Of a stretch of DNA of 64,000 nt, positions 50,575 to 58,658 are shown piece by piece (the first letter of the stretch is position 1; the number at the start of each line of letters is the position of its first letter). The stretch is from Bog-756 sp963813525 (GTDB lineage: Bacteria > Actinomycetota > Acidimicrobiia > Acidimicrobiales > RAAP-2). The DNA lies in contig CAWEZI010000005.1 in the NCBI GenBank assembly GCA_963813525.1, positions 2,914,001 through 2,978,000 on the forward strand, in the 5' to 3' direction. The notes below the pieces were generated by a model. That model saw only the letters and a program-made list of their open reading frames with translations, did no database searches and was not told the origin of the DNA. The position numbers and the translations under genes were made by a program.

Positions 50575-53265
50575 GTGACCACTGCAGCCACCACCCCAAC
50601 TACGGGTGGAGGACAAGGAACCGGCGGCGACGAGACGGTGCTGGCTGCCTACACCCGGGTGGCGGGCCGCTCCGACGAATACCTGGGTCCCGACGGACAG
50701 ATTCGGACCCGTTGGAAACGGGTGGCGGCCGAGTTCGAAACGCTCGGCCGCGAGGGACTGGTCGACCGCCGATTGGAGCTGGCCCGGCTGCTCCGAAACG
50801 AAGGAGCCACCTACAACATCACCGAAGGTGATCGGTGGCGACGGCAGTCATGGCTCCTGGATCCGTGCCCCTTGGTGCTGGAGGAGAAGGAATGGAGCGC
50901 CCTCGACCAGGCGGTGACTCAACGGAGCTCACTTCTCGATGAGGTTCTCAGCGACATCTACGGCCGACAGCTGCTGGTGGGGTCCGGTCTCATCCCGGCT
51001 GAAATCGTCCTCGGAAACCCGGCCTTCCTGCGTCCCTGCGTGGGGCTCGCCCCTAATGGCCAGGGCCTGTTTCTGGCTGCGTTGGATGTCGTGCGTGACT
51101 CCGACGGCTGTTTCCGATCAATCGGTGATCGGATCCAGGCGCCTTCGGGGCTCGGTTACGCCCTGGTCAACCGGACCATCCTCTCCCGGGTACTGCCCAC
51201 CCTCCACCGCGAGTCCGGCGTGGAGAGGCTGGCCGGCTTCTTCCGCACTATCCGGGCGGGCGTGGCGTCGGCCGCGCCCGAAGGGGTGGACGATCCCCGC
51301 GTGGTCATCCTCACTCCCGGGCCGCTGAGTGAGACCTACTTCGAGCACGCCTATCTTGCCTCCTACCTCGGCTACTCCTTGGTCGAAGGACGCGACCTGG
51401 TGGTCGAGAACAACCGGGTGTGGGTGCGGTCGTTGAGCGGCATCGACCCGGTCGACGTGGTCATCCGCCGCGTCGACGACCAATGGTGCGATCCGGTGGA
51501 GCTGCGCGCCGATTCGCTGCTCGGTGTGCCCGGGCTCCTCGAGGTTGCCCGCCGCGGTCGGGTGGCTGTCATCAATCCGATAGGGACAGGCATTCTGGAA
51601 GACCCGGCTCTGGCCGGCATGCTCGACTCGCTGGCGCCCAAGGTCCTCGGTGAGGACCTGGTGCTCCGCGGACCCGCCACCTGGTGGTGCGGTCGTCCGA
51701 AGGAGCTCAGCCACGTGTTGGCCGGCTTGGGCGACCTCATCGTGACCCGGGTTCGTTCCACCGGCGGGCGCCGGCCCCTGGTCGGCTCGACCCTTTCGAT
51801 GGCAGAGCTGGGGGACCTTCGTGCCCGCATTCGGGCACGGCCCGGCGAATGGCTCGGTCAGGAGATCATCGAGCCGTCCACTGTTCCGACGCTGACGGCA
51901 ACCGGATCGCTCGAGCCGCGGCCGGCCGTGCTGCGGACCTTCAGTGTTCGTGCCGGACAGGACGACGCCGGCGACACGGGCAACGGCCGTGGTCACGGCT
52001 TTGCCGTCCTGCCCGGAGGCCTTACTCGCGTCGGCGCCGGCCCCGACTCCCTCATCGTCTCGAGCCGCGGTGGAGGACCGAGCAAGGACACCTGGGTCAC
52101 GTCAGCGGTACCGGCCCTCCAGCAGAGCACCTGGCTGCGCTCGCCACGGACGACGATCCGGGCTCCGCGTGGGTCGACAGCCGACGCTCCGCTCCCTGGT
52201 CGTGTGGCTGCCCAACTTTTCGTCCTGGGGCGAGCCAGTGAGCACGCCGAACTGGTGATCCGGCTCATCCGGACCGTCCTCTCCCGGCTCGACCAGCCCC
52301 TCGCCGTCGGAGCCGAGGGTGGCGCCGAGTCGCTGCAGGTCCTGCTGGCCGCCCTCGGTTCGGTCTCCGGATTCGACCCGGTGACCGAGCCCGAAGCGAC
52401 CGACGACCGCGGGGCCTTGCCGGACCAGGCCGAGGCCGCGGGGATGACCTTCGAGGTCCCCACCGATCGCCGGGCCCTCACCCTTCTCCTCGACGCCCGG
52501 GTGGACGGGAGCCTCGTCGCCTCGTTGACCCTGCTGGTCGACGCGGCCTACTCGGTGCGCGAACAGTTGTCCGGGGATACCTGGCAGCTCGTCGGTGACC
52601 TCGAGGAGGAATTGTCCCGGCTGCGCAACCGACCGCCCACCCAGCTGGTGGCGTTGCAATCCGGCCTTCAACGGTTGCTCCAGGCCCTGCTGGCTCTGTC
52701 GGGCCTCAGCGCCGAGAACATGGAAAGGGATTCGGTCTGGCTCTTCCTCGACGCCGGACGCCGCCTCGAACGAGCCCAGTCATTGGTGAGGCTGATGCGG
52801 GCTCTTCTGGTCCGACGTCGAGTGGCCGTCGTCGAAGACCTCTTGCTCGAGTCCCTGCTCAAGACATCGGAGAGCCTGATGATCTTCCGCCGGCGCTCCG
52901 GATCGGTCATGCGGGTGGCCGGCGCGGTCGACCTCCTCGTTTATGACAGCGCCAATCCGCGTAGTGTCGTCTATCAACTTGATCGGTTGGTTCGTCATCT
53001 CGCCGAGCTGCCTGACCGGTCATCCTCCCCAGGTTCCCGTCATGACGAGCAGTTGGTACGGCAGATGACCACGATTCTTCGGCGCACCGATGCACAACGG
53101 CTGGCCGCGGTGGATCCCGAGGCTGATCAGCGATCCAGCCTTGACAGCGTCCTCGGCGAGGTGGACGGCCTGCTGGGGGAGCTTCTCGACAGCCTGCGGG
53201 CCACGTTCTTCGTGCACGAACGGCTTTCGATTCTGGCCGGTGGCCAACGGGACGCGCTGGAATAG
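50575..53265 (+). CDS. Fused ATP-grasp/alpha-E protein
   Basis: An 896-residue protein with both partners in one chain: a circularly permuted ATP-grasp half (about 20-510) and an alpha-E half (about 540-890). The first half has NEGATYNITEGDRWRRQSWLL, VVILTPGPLSETYFEHAYLA and the C-terminal GGLTRVG...VSSRGGGPSKDTWV. The acidic motif is IGDRIQAPSGLGYALVNR in place of VLEDNLRVPSG, and the Lys/Gly-rich loop of the stand-alone enzyme is not evident. Catalysis may be lost or altered; in the longer subclass this variant may be normal. The alpha-E half has FVLGRASEHAELVIRLIRTV and SVWLFLDAGRRLERAQSLVRL. GTG at 50575 chosen. Confidence 0.9.
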   Translation: MTTAATTPTTGGGQGTGGDETVLAAYTRVAGRSDEYLGPDGQIRTRWKRVAAEFETLGREGLVDRRLELARLLRNEGATYNITEGDRWRRQSWLLDPCPLVLEEKEWSALDQAVTQRSSLLDEVLSDIYGRQLLVGSGLIPAEIVLGNPAFLRPCVGLAPNGQGLFLAALDVVRDSDGCFRSIGDRIQAPSGLGYALVNRTILSRVLPTLHRESGVERLAGFFRTIRAGVASAAPEGVDDPRVVILTPGPLSETYFEHAYLASYLGYSLVEGRDLVVENNRVWVRSLSGIDPVDVVIRRVDDQWCDPVELRADSLLGVPGLLEVARRGRVAVINPIGTGILEDPALAGMLDSLAPKVLGEDLVLRGPATWWCGRPKELSHVLAGLGDLIVTRVRSTGGRRPLVGSTLSMAELGDLRARIRARPGEWLGQEIIEPSTVPTLTATGSLEPRPAVLRTFSVRAGQDDAGDTGNGRGHGFAVLPGGLTRVGAGPDSLIVSSRGGGPSKDTWVTSAVPALQQSTWLRSPRTTIRAPRGSTADAPLPGRVAAQLFVLGRASEHAELVIRLIRTVLSRLDQPLAVGAEGGAESLQVLLAALGSVSGFDPVTEPEATDDRGALPDQAEAAGMTFEVPTDRRALTLLLDARVDGSLVASLTLLVDAAYSVREQLSGDTWQLVGDLEEELSRLRNRPPTQLVALQSGLQRLLQALLALSGLSAENMERDSVWLFLDAGRRLERAQSLVRLMRALLVRRRVAVVEDLLLESLLKTSESLMIFRRRSGSVMRVAGAVDLLVYDSANPRSVVYQLDRLVRHLAELPDRSSSPGSRHDEQLVRQMTTILRRTDAQRLAAVDPEADQRSSLDSVLGEVDGLLGELLDSLRATFFVHERLSILAGGQRDALE

Positions 53266-53270
53266 ACCTT

Positions 53271-54158
53271 GTGAAGTACCAGATCGTCCACTCCACTCAC
53301 TACCACTACAACGCGCCCGTATCGCGCTGTCGCAATGAGGCCCATCTTCGGCCCCGGGACACGACGGATCAGCACTGTCTGGCCAACGACATGACAGTCG
53401 AGCCGGCCCCGACCAGCTGGTCCGAGCGGACCGATTTCTACGACAATCCCGTCACTTCCTTTGCCGTAGACGGCCCTTTCAACGAGCTCACTGTGACGTC
53501 AACCAGCTCGGTGAGCGTTTCGAAGTCCGGTGAGGTGCCCGACACCCGGGCGACCTGGGAAGAGGTCCGCGACCTCCTGGCCACCGATCTGGGTGCCACA
53601 TCACTGGCGGCGCGGGAGTTCTCCTTCGAGTCCCCGTTGGTCGAGCTTGACCTCAATGTCCGTCAGTACGCCGAGCCCTCGTTCCCCGCCGGACGCGCTT
53701 TGGTCGACGCGGTCTTGGAGCTCACCGAGCGGATTTTCGTGGACTTTCTCTACGATCCGGGCTTCACCACGGTGACCACTCCCCTCGATGACGTGTTGCG
53801 CTTTCGCCGAGGTGTGTGCCAGGACTTCGCCCATCTGGCCCTCGGGTGCTTCCGGTCGATGGGGCTGGCCGCCCGCTACGTGAGCGGGTATCTGGAGACG
53901 GCCCCTCCAGAGGGCCAGACCCGGGTGGTGGGAGCCGACGCCTCCCATGCCTGGCCGTCGGTGTTCGTTCCCGGGTGGGGTTGGCTCGACGTCGATCCCA
54001 CCAACGACCAGATCGTGGGGTCGACCTACGTGACCACCGCCTGGGGCCGGGACTACGCCGATGTGACACCGCTCAAGGGCATCGTCTTCGGCGGTGGCGA
54101 CTCGCACACCCTGGCCGTCTCGGTGGACGTTGTCCGCATCCCCGATATCACCGGTTGA
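53271..54158 (+). CDS. Transglutaminase-like cysteine protease family protein
   Basis: A bacterial transglutaminase-like protein of 295 residues, fourth gene of the ATP-grasp operon. An N-terminal beta domain (MKYQIVHSTHYHYNAPVSRC) precedes the papain-like core. The triad is C183 in RRGVCQDFAHL, H226 in GADASHAWPSVF, and D242 in GWLDVDPTND. No signal peptide, so cytoplasmic. Such proteins may hydrolyse or transfer isopeptide or amide bonds made by the ligases. The GTG start lies 5 bp after the fused gene. Confidence 0.94.
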   Translation: MKYQIVHSTHYHYNAPVSRCRNEAHLRPRDTTDQHCLANDMTVEPAPTSWSERTDFYDNPVTSFAVDGPFNELTVTSTSSVSVSKSGEVPDTRATWEEVRDLLATDLGATSLAAREFSFESPLVELDLNVRQYAEPSFPAGRALVDAVLELTERIFVDFLYDPGFTTVTTPLDDVLRFRRGVCQDFAHLALGCFRSMGLAARYVSGYLETAPPEGQTRVVGADASHAWPSVFVPGWGWLDVDPTNDQIVGSTYVTTAWGRDYADVTPLKGIVFGGGDSHTLAVSVDVVRIPDITG

Positions 54159-54239
54159 TCGGGTGGCGCTGAGGCACCGGAGCAGCGAGATCGGCGCTCT
54201 GTCGTCCAACCGCCACCGCCAGTCGTCCGACGGCCACCA

Positions 54240-54785
54240 TCAGACCGCCGAGTTGATCAGGCTCTGTGCGGCCATGACCAGGTAGTCGAGGAGCTCGACC
54301 TCGTCGGCCGGGTCCAGGCCTGCTTGTCGTACGGCCGCCGACATGTGCCGCAGCCAGGCATCGGCCTGGGCGGAGCCGATGGCGAAGGGGGCGTGGCGCA
54401 TCCGGAGGCGGGGGTGGCCCCGTTGCTCGCTGTACCAACGAGGGCCTCCCCAGTACTGCATGAGGAAGAGGGCCAGGTGGGCCTTCGATTCAGTCAGATC
54501 CTCCGGGTAGAGGGGACGGAGCAAGGGGTCGGCGGCCACCCCCACGTAGAAGCGTTCGACCAGATCGTCGAAGAAGGTCTTCCCGCCCCACCGCTCGAAC
54601 GCGGTCCCGGCGCCCAGGCTGTCCTCGGTGCCGGCTGTACCGGGCCCCTTTACCCGTTGGGAGCGGCCCGCACCGCCGCTGCCGCCAGACCCCATTCCGG
54701 CTGAACCAGCACCGCCGGCCGCACCGGTTTCATCGACGGGAACCCCGGCTCCGCCGGAAATCGGGTTCGAGCTGTCGGGTACCAC
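54240..54785 (-). CDS. glbO: Group II truncated haemoglobin
   Basis: A trHbO-like globin. The globin core begins about 65 residues in: FERWGGKTFFDDLVERFYVG, LLRPLYPEDLTESKAHLALF, MQYWGGPRWYSEQRGHPRLR and MRHAPFAIGSAQADAWLRHM. The proximal His is that of MRHAPF and the Tyr-B10/Trp-G8 positions look kept (WLRHM). Such globins handle O2 or peroxide. The N-terminal tail (SGGAGVPVDETGAAGGAGS) is Gly/Ala-rich and unusual. The GTG at 54785 gives 181 residues; a later start near the core is possible. Divergent from the acyl-CoA dehydrogenase. Confidence 0.92.
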   Translation of the reverse strand: MVPDSSNPISGGAGVPVDETGAAGGAGSAGMGSGGSGGAGRSQRVKGPGTAGTEDSLGAGTAFERWGGKTFFDDLVERFYVGVAADPLLRPLYPEDLTESKAHLALFLMQYWGGPRWYSEQRGHPRLRMRHAPFAIGSAQADAWLRHMSAAVRQAGLDPADEVELLDYLVMAAQSLINSAV

Positions 54786-54874
54786 ACTCCGACTGTAGGC
54801 CGACCTCGGATAGCCTCGGTTCAACTGACAACCAACCCGACGTCGGCACAGACGCACGGGCCAAAGGGGTCCTC

Positions 54875-56140
54875 GTGTTCGAATGGTCTGAAGAGCAATT
54901 GATGGTTCGGGATGCCGTCCGTCGGTTCATCGAAGCCGAGGTCGTCCCCAACATCGATGCGCTCGAGTACGGGGACATGGCTCCCTACGAGATCTTCCGC
55001 AAGCTCTATGCCACCTTCGGAATGGATCAGCTGGCCCGCGATCGGTTTAAAGCGCAGTTGAGTCGCAAGGTGGCCGACGGAACGGGTCAGGGTGCGACGA
55101 AGAAGGCGAAGGCGACGGAGAAGACAGAGCGAGCGGCCCGCTCCGGCGACGGTGGGGCGGCGGCCCTGACCCTCATACCGATCATCGAAATGTGCCATTA
55201 CTGCCCGGGCATCGTGACCGCCATGGGCGTGAGCGTGGGCTTGGCAGCCGGAACCGTCATGAAGGAAGGGACGCCGGCCCAGATGGAGCGATGGGGTCTT
55301 GACCTGCTGACGGCAGACAAGATCGGGGCGTGGGCCATCACCGAGCCGAACTCGGGATCCGACGCTCTGGGCGGGATGACGTCGACGGCGCGGCGAGACG
55401 GTGACGAATACGTGCTCAACGGCAACAAGACCTTCATCACCAATGGGCCTTATGCCGACACCATCGTCTTCTACGCCAAGCTCGATGACGGATCGGACAC
55501 GCCGATGCGCGATCGCCGAGTACTCACTTTCGTGCTCGACAAGGGAACACCGGGCCTCGAACAGTCCAAGCCCTTCCGCAAGATGGGTTTGCATTCGTCC
55601 CCCACCGGAGAGTTGTTCCTCACCGACGTTCGGGTCGGAAAGGAAAACTTGCTCGGGGAGACCGAAGCCGAACGGCCCGGCGGTGGGCGCGAATCGGCCA
55701 AAGGCAACTTCGTCACAGAGCGGGCTGGCCTGGCTGCCATGTCGCTCGGGGTCATCGAAGAGTGCCTGGCCCTGTCGGTGGAGTACGCCAAGAACCGCAT
55801 GCTGTGGGGACAGCCCATCGGGGACAGACAGCTCATCCAACTCAAGCTGGCCAACATGGAGGTCGCCCGCCTCAACGTCCAGAACCTGGTATTTCGGCAC
55901 ATCGAACTGTCAGCAGCCGGCAAAAGTCTTACGCTGGCCGAGGCCTCGGCCATGAAACTCTATTCGGCCCAGGCTGCCTCGGCAGTGGCCATGGAGGCGG
56001 TGCAGCTCTTCGGCGGAAACGGGTACATGGCGGAGTTCCGTGTCGAGCAACTGGCCCGTGATGCAAAGGTGTTCCAGATCTACGCCGGCACCGACGAGAT
56101 CCAAGTCACCCACATCGCCAAGGATCTACTCAGCCGCTGA
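54875..56140 (+). CDS. Acyl-CoA dehydrogenase
   Basis: A flavin acyl-CoA dehydrogenase of 421 residues. FAD and substrate motifs: WAITEPNSGSDALGGMTSTA, NGNKTFITNGPYADTIVFYA, KMGLHSSPTGELFLTDVRV, and VQLFGGNGYMAEFRVEQLARDAKVFQIYAGT near the end. At the position of the catalytic Glu of medium-chain enzymes (Y-E-G-T) there is Ala404, so the base must come from elsewhere, as in isovaleryl- or other variants, or the substrate is not a plain acyl-CoA. A charged linker of about 35 residues near 65-100 is longer than usual. GTG start. No partner ETF nearby. Confidence 0.93.
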   Translation: MFEWSEEQLMVRDAVRRFIEAEVVPNIDALEYGDMAPYEIFRKLYATFGMDQLARDRFKAQLSRKVADGTGQGATKKAKATEKTERAARSGDGGAAALTLIPIIEMCHYCPGIVTAMGVSVGLAAGTVMKEGTPAQMERWGLDLLTADKIGAWAITEPNSGSDALGGMTSTARRDGDEYVLNGNKTFITNGPYADTIVFYAKLDDGSDTPMRDRRVLTFVLDKGTPGLEQSKPFRKMGLHSSPTGELFLTDVRVGKENLLGETEAERPGGGRESAKGNFVTERAGLAAMSLGVIEECLALSVEYAKNRMLWGQPIGDRQLIQLKLANMEVARLNVQNLVFRHIELSAAGKSLTLAEASAMKLYSAQAASAVAMEAVQLFGGNGYMAEFRVEQLARDAKVFQIYAGTDEIQVTHIAKDLLSR

Positions 56141-56474
56141 CCGGTCGCTCCGGCATCGACCGATCCGATCCATCCCCAACTCGCTGCGCTCCCCGATGGG
56201 ACGCCGCTTCGCCTCCCCGATGCGACGCCGTCCCGCCTCCCCGATGCGACGCCGTCCCGCGCACCCGATGCGACGCCGTCTCGCGCCCCCGATGCGATGC
56301 CATCTCGCGCCCCCGATGCGATGCCATCTCAGACAGCCGATGCGGCGTCGTTTCGCGCTGCAGGCCGCTCCCCCTTCGGCGATCGTCGCTTTCTTCGACG
56401 GATTGGTTAAGGGGGACTGAGTCGGTGACGTCCCGGCATCAGGAAGGCGAGGACCGGCCCGATAGGGTGGTCGG
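56141..56474. repeat. Intergenic gap with 24-bp x7 tandem repeat
   Basis: The repeat runs from 56195 to 56362 in seven 24-bp units keyed by GATGCGACGCCGTC, with the last two diverged. Because 24 is a multiple of three, several frames stay open on both strands and give PMRRRPAS- or RRRIGEAG-type peptides, which look like repeat translations, not proteins. No spacers, so not CRISPR. The rest of the gap shows no gene. Confidence 0.88.
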
Positions 56475-57422
56475 ATGTCGGTCCCGTCCCCCTCCGTCGG
56501 AATCGAGCGGGTATCCACGGCCATGCCCCGGTCGTTCGATGCCCGCTACGGGGCGGGGCTGGACCATGGCCTGTGCTTGGGCGGTGGGGGTCTCTTCTTC
56601 GTGGCGTGGCAGGCGGCCTACCTGCACACGTTGTCCACCTACGGGATCCGGTTCGACTCCGCGGACCGGATCGTGGGCACGTCCGCCGGGTCGATGGTGG
56701 CGTGCGGTTTAGCGGGTGGAAAGCTGGGCCGGCTGCACGGGGAAGTGAAGCTGATGGCCCGGGCGCCCACCGTGGTTGCGGCACTGGCCCCGGCTTCGAA
56801 GCTCCGACCCAGCCAACAGAGGGCGCTCGACCTGTTCCTGTTGGCCTCCGACGCCGACGTCACCACCATCCAATCGATCGGACACGCCGCGCTGGCCGCG
56901 GCGACCACCAGCGCGGCAGCAATGCGCCGGAACATCGCCCTGATCGTCGGGTGGGGCACTCTGACACCGGACTCGCTGTGGATCACCTGCGTCGATGCCT
57001 TCACTGCCGAGCGGTGCGTGCTCAAGGGAGGTGGAGGTGTGACGTCGGCCCGGGCCGTGGCCGCCAGCAGTGCGGTCCCCGGCATCTTTCCGCCACAACC
57101 GGTCGGCGATCGGAGGTGCATGGACGGAGGGGTGAGTGGAACCGGCCTCCATCTCGATCTCCTGGCCGGCAGTAGGCGGGTGTTGGCTCTGTCCCTCACT
57201 GACGGAACCGAGGGGACCGAGGGAATGATGACCACCCGTCCGGGCGATATCGGTCGCGAGGTCGACCAGCTGCGAGAGACAGGGGCCGACGTGATCCTCC
57301 GAGTCCCGACCGAGGTCGACCTGGCCGAGCTCATGTCTCCCGCCGCCGTGCCCCGTGCCCTGATGATGGGCCGACGCCAAGCATCCGACGACGTCGGCCT
57401 GTTGGCCCGGTTCTGGGACTGA
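56475..57422 (+). CDS. Patatin-like phospholipase
   Basis: A 315-residue patatin-fold lipid acyl hydrolase. HGLCLGGGGLFFVAWQAAYL holds the oxyanion loop, GTSAG (68-72) the nucleophile Ser70, and CMDGGVSG the catalytic Asp217. VAASSAVPGIFPP is the standard segment between them. No signal peptide. Substrate is a membrane phospholipid or another ester; not decidable from sequence. It converges with plsX with only 7 bp between stops, so one bidirectional terminator, or none, serves both. Confidence 0.93.
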   Translation: MSVPSPSVGIERVSTAMPRSFDARYGAGLDHGLCLGGGGLFFVAWQAAYLHTLSTYGIRFDSADRIVGTSAGSMVACGLAGGKLGRLHGEVKLMARAPTVVAALAPASKLRPSQQRALDLFLLASDADVTTIQSIGHAALAAATTSAAAMRRNIALIVGWGTLTPDSLWITCVDAFTAERCVLKGGGGVTSARAVAASSAVPGIFPPQPVGDRRCMDGGVSGTGLHLDLLAGSRRVLALSLTDGTEGTEGMMTTRPGDIGREVDQLRETGADVILRVPTEVDLAELMSPAAVPRALMMGRRQASDDVGLLARFWD

Positions 57423-57429
57423 CCTCTGG

Positions 57430-58416
57430 TCAGCCGGGTGTCTCCACCGGTGACACCGATGCGGCCACAGCGTCGACCAGCCCACCGACCGCCAGGTCGT
57501 GGGCCACGGTGATGGCGTTGACGATGGCCACCGACGAGGACGACCCGTGGCTGATCACGCACACCCCATCGACCCCGAGCAGCATGGCACCCCCCGTGTT
57601 CTCCGGATCGAGGGCGAAGGCCAGAGGGAGGAGGTGTGTGTACAGGGCGTCCGCCGTTTCCCGTACATCCGGTCGACCCAGTATTTCGGTGAGGGCCCCG
57701 ATGAGGAACCGCATCGACCCTTCGAGCGTCTTGAGGGCTACGTTGCCGGTGAAGCCGTCGGTGACGATGACATCGGTCTTCCCCTCGAAGAAATCGCGAC
57801 CTTCGACATTGCCCACGAAATCGAGACCAGCACCTCCCGCCCCGTCAGCCAGCAGAGCGTGGGCTTCCTTCTCCAGCGGCGAACCCTTGGACTTCTCCTC
57901 ACCAATGGAGAGGAGGGCCACCCGCGGCCGCGGCTGCCCGTAGCGCTTGCTGGCGAAAGCCGCCCCCATCTGGGCGAACTGGACCAGCATCTGCGCCGTG
58001 CATTCGGCATTGGCGCCGGAATCGAGAAGCACCGTTGGCCAGGGTCCGCCCGGAAAGGGAATCGGCGTGGCGATGGCCGGCCTGACCACACCGGGAAGCC
58101 GGCCCATCCGCAAGAGGGCGGAGGCCATGGCGGCACCGGTATTCCCCGCCGAAACCATGGCCATGGCCTTCCCGTCCCTGACCGCCTCGGCCGCCCGCAC
58201 CAGCGACGAATCCTTCTTGCGCCGAACACCGTTTCCGGGATCGTCGTCCATCCCGATGACCTCGCTGGCCGGAAAGCACGGCAGATCTCCGGTGTCCCCC
58301 ATGGCCCCGGGCCGGCCCACCAGGGCCACGTTGATCCGCCCCTTATCGGCCACCTCTCTGGCCCCGGCCACGATCTGGTCGGGAGCCTGGTCGCCACCCA
58401 TGGCGTCGACGGCCAC
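57430..58416 (-). CDS. plsX: Phosphate acyltransferase PlsX
   Basis: PlsX makes acyl-phosphate from acyl-ACP for phospholipid synthesis. From the GTG at 58416 the protein is VAVDAMGGDQAPDQIVAGAR, the family start. MVSAGNTGAAMASALLRMGR, LLDSGANAECTAQMLVQFA, GNVEGRDFFEGKTDVIVTDG and GFTGNVALKTLEGSM are complete motifs. 328 residues. The AGGAG upstream is about 15 bases away, and a GTG at 58467 is an alternative. It follows rpmF directly. In most bacteria acpP is near; here it is 10 kb away. Confidence 0.96.
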   Translation of the reverse strand: MAVDAMGGDQAPDQIVAGAREVADKGRINVALVGRPGAMGDTGDLPCFPASEVIGMDDDPGNGVRRKKDSSLVRAAEAVRDGKAMAMVSAGNTGAAMASALLRMGRLPGVVRPAIATPIPFPGGPWPTVLLDSGANAECTAQMLVQFAQMGAAFASKRYGQPRPRVALLSIGEEKSKGSPLEKEAHALLADGAGGAGLDFVGNVEGRDFFEGKTDVIVTDGFTGNVALKTLEGSMRFLIGALTEILGRPDVRETADALYTHLLPLAFALDPENTGGAMLLGVDGVCVISHGSSSSVAIVNAITVAHDLAVGGLVDAVAASVSPVETPG

Positions 58417-58466
58417 GGGAAGGGAAACGAACTCCTCGCCCGACGGGCGCGGTCGGCCCCGCGCCA

Positions 58467-58646
58467 CTACTCGACTTCGAGGGCCTGGCGGCCTTTGTAC
58501 CACCCGCAATTGGGGCACACGACATGGGGCGTCTTGGCCGTCTGGCACTGGGGGCATACGGAACGAGCCGGCATCTTGAGCACCCAGGCGGAGGCCCGAC
58601 GGCTGCGGCTCTTCGACTTCGAGGTCTTCTTCTTCGGGACAGCCAT
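58467..58646 (-). CDS. rpmF: 50S ribosomal protein L32
   Basis: A 59-residue protein, found by reading the strand between DUF177 and plsX. It starts MAVPKKKTSKSKSRSRRAS and has the zinc-ribbon cysteines in VCPQCQTAKTPHVVCPNCGWY, four Cys in two CxxC pairs, so it is the zinc-binding L32 form. It ends GRQALEVE, stop TAG at 58467. Classic DUF177-rpmF-plsX order. 12 bp after DUF177. Confidence 0.96.
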   Translation of the reverse strand: MAVPKKKTSKSKSRSRRASAWVLKMPARSVCPQCQTAKTPHVVCPNCGWYKGRQALEVE

Positions 58647-58658
58647 AGAAGGGCGATC

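Noticed and set aside
56040..56524. Two opposing frames through the 24-bp repeat
   Set aside because: Both are created by a repeat whose length is a multiple of three; the peptides are simple repeats.
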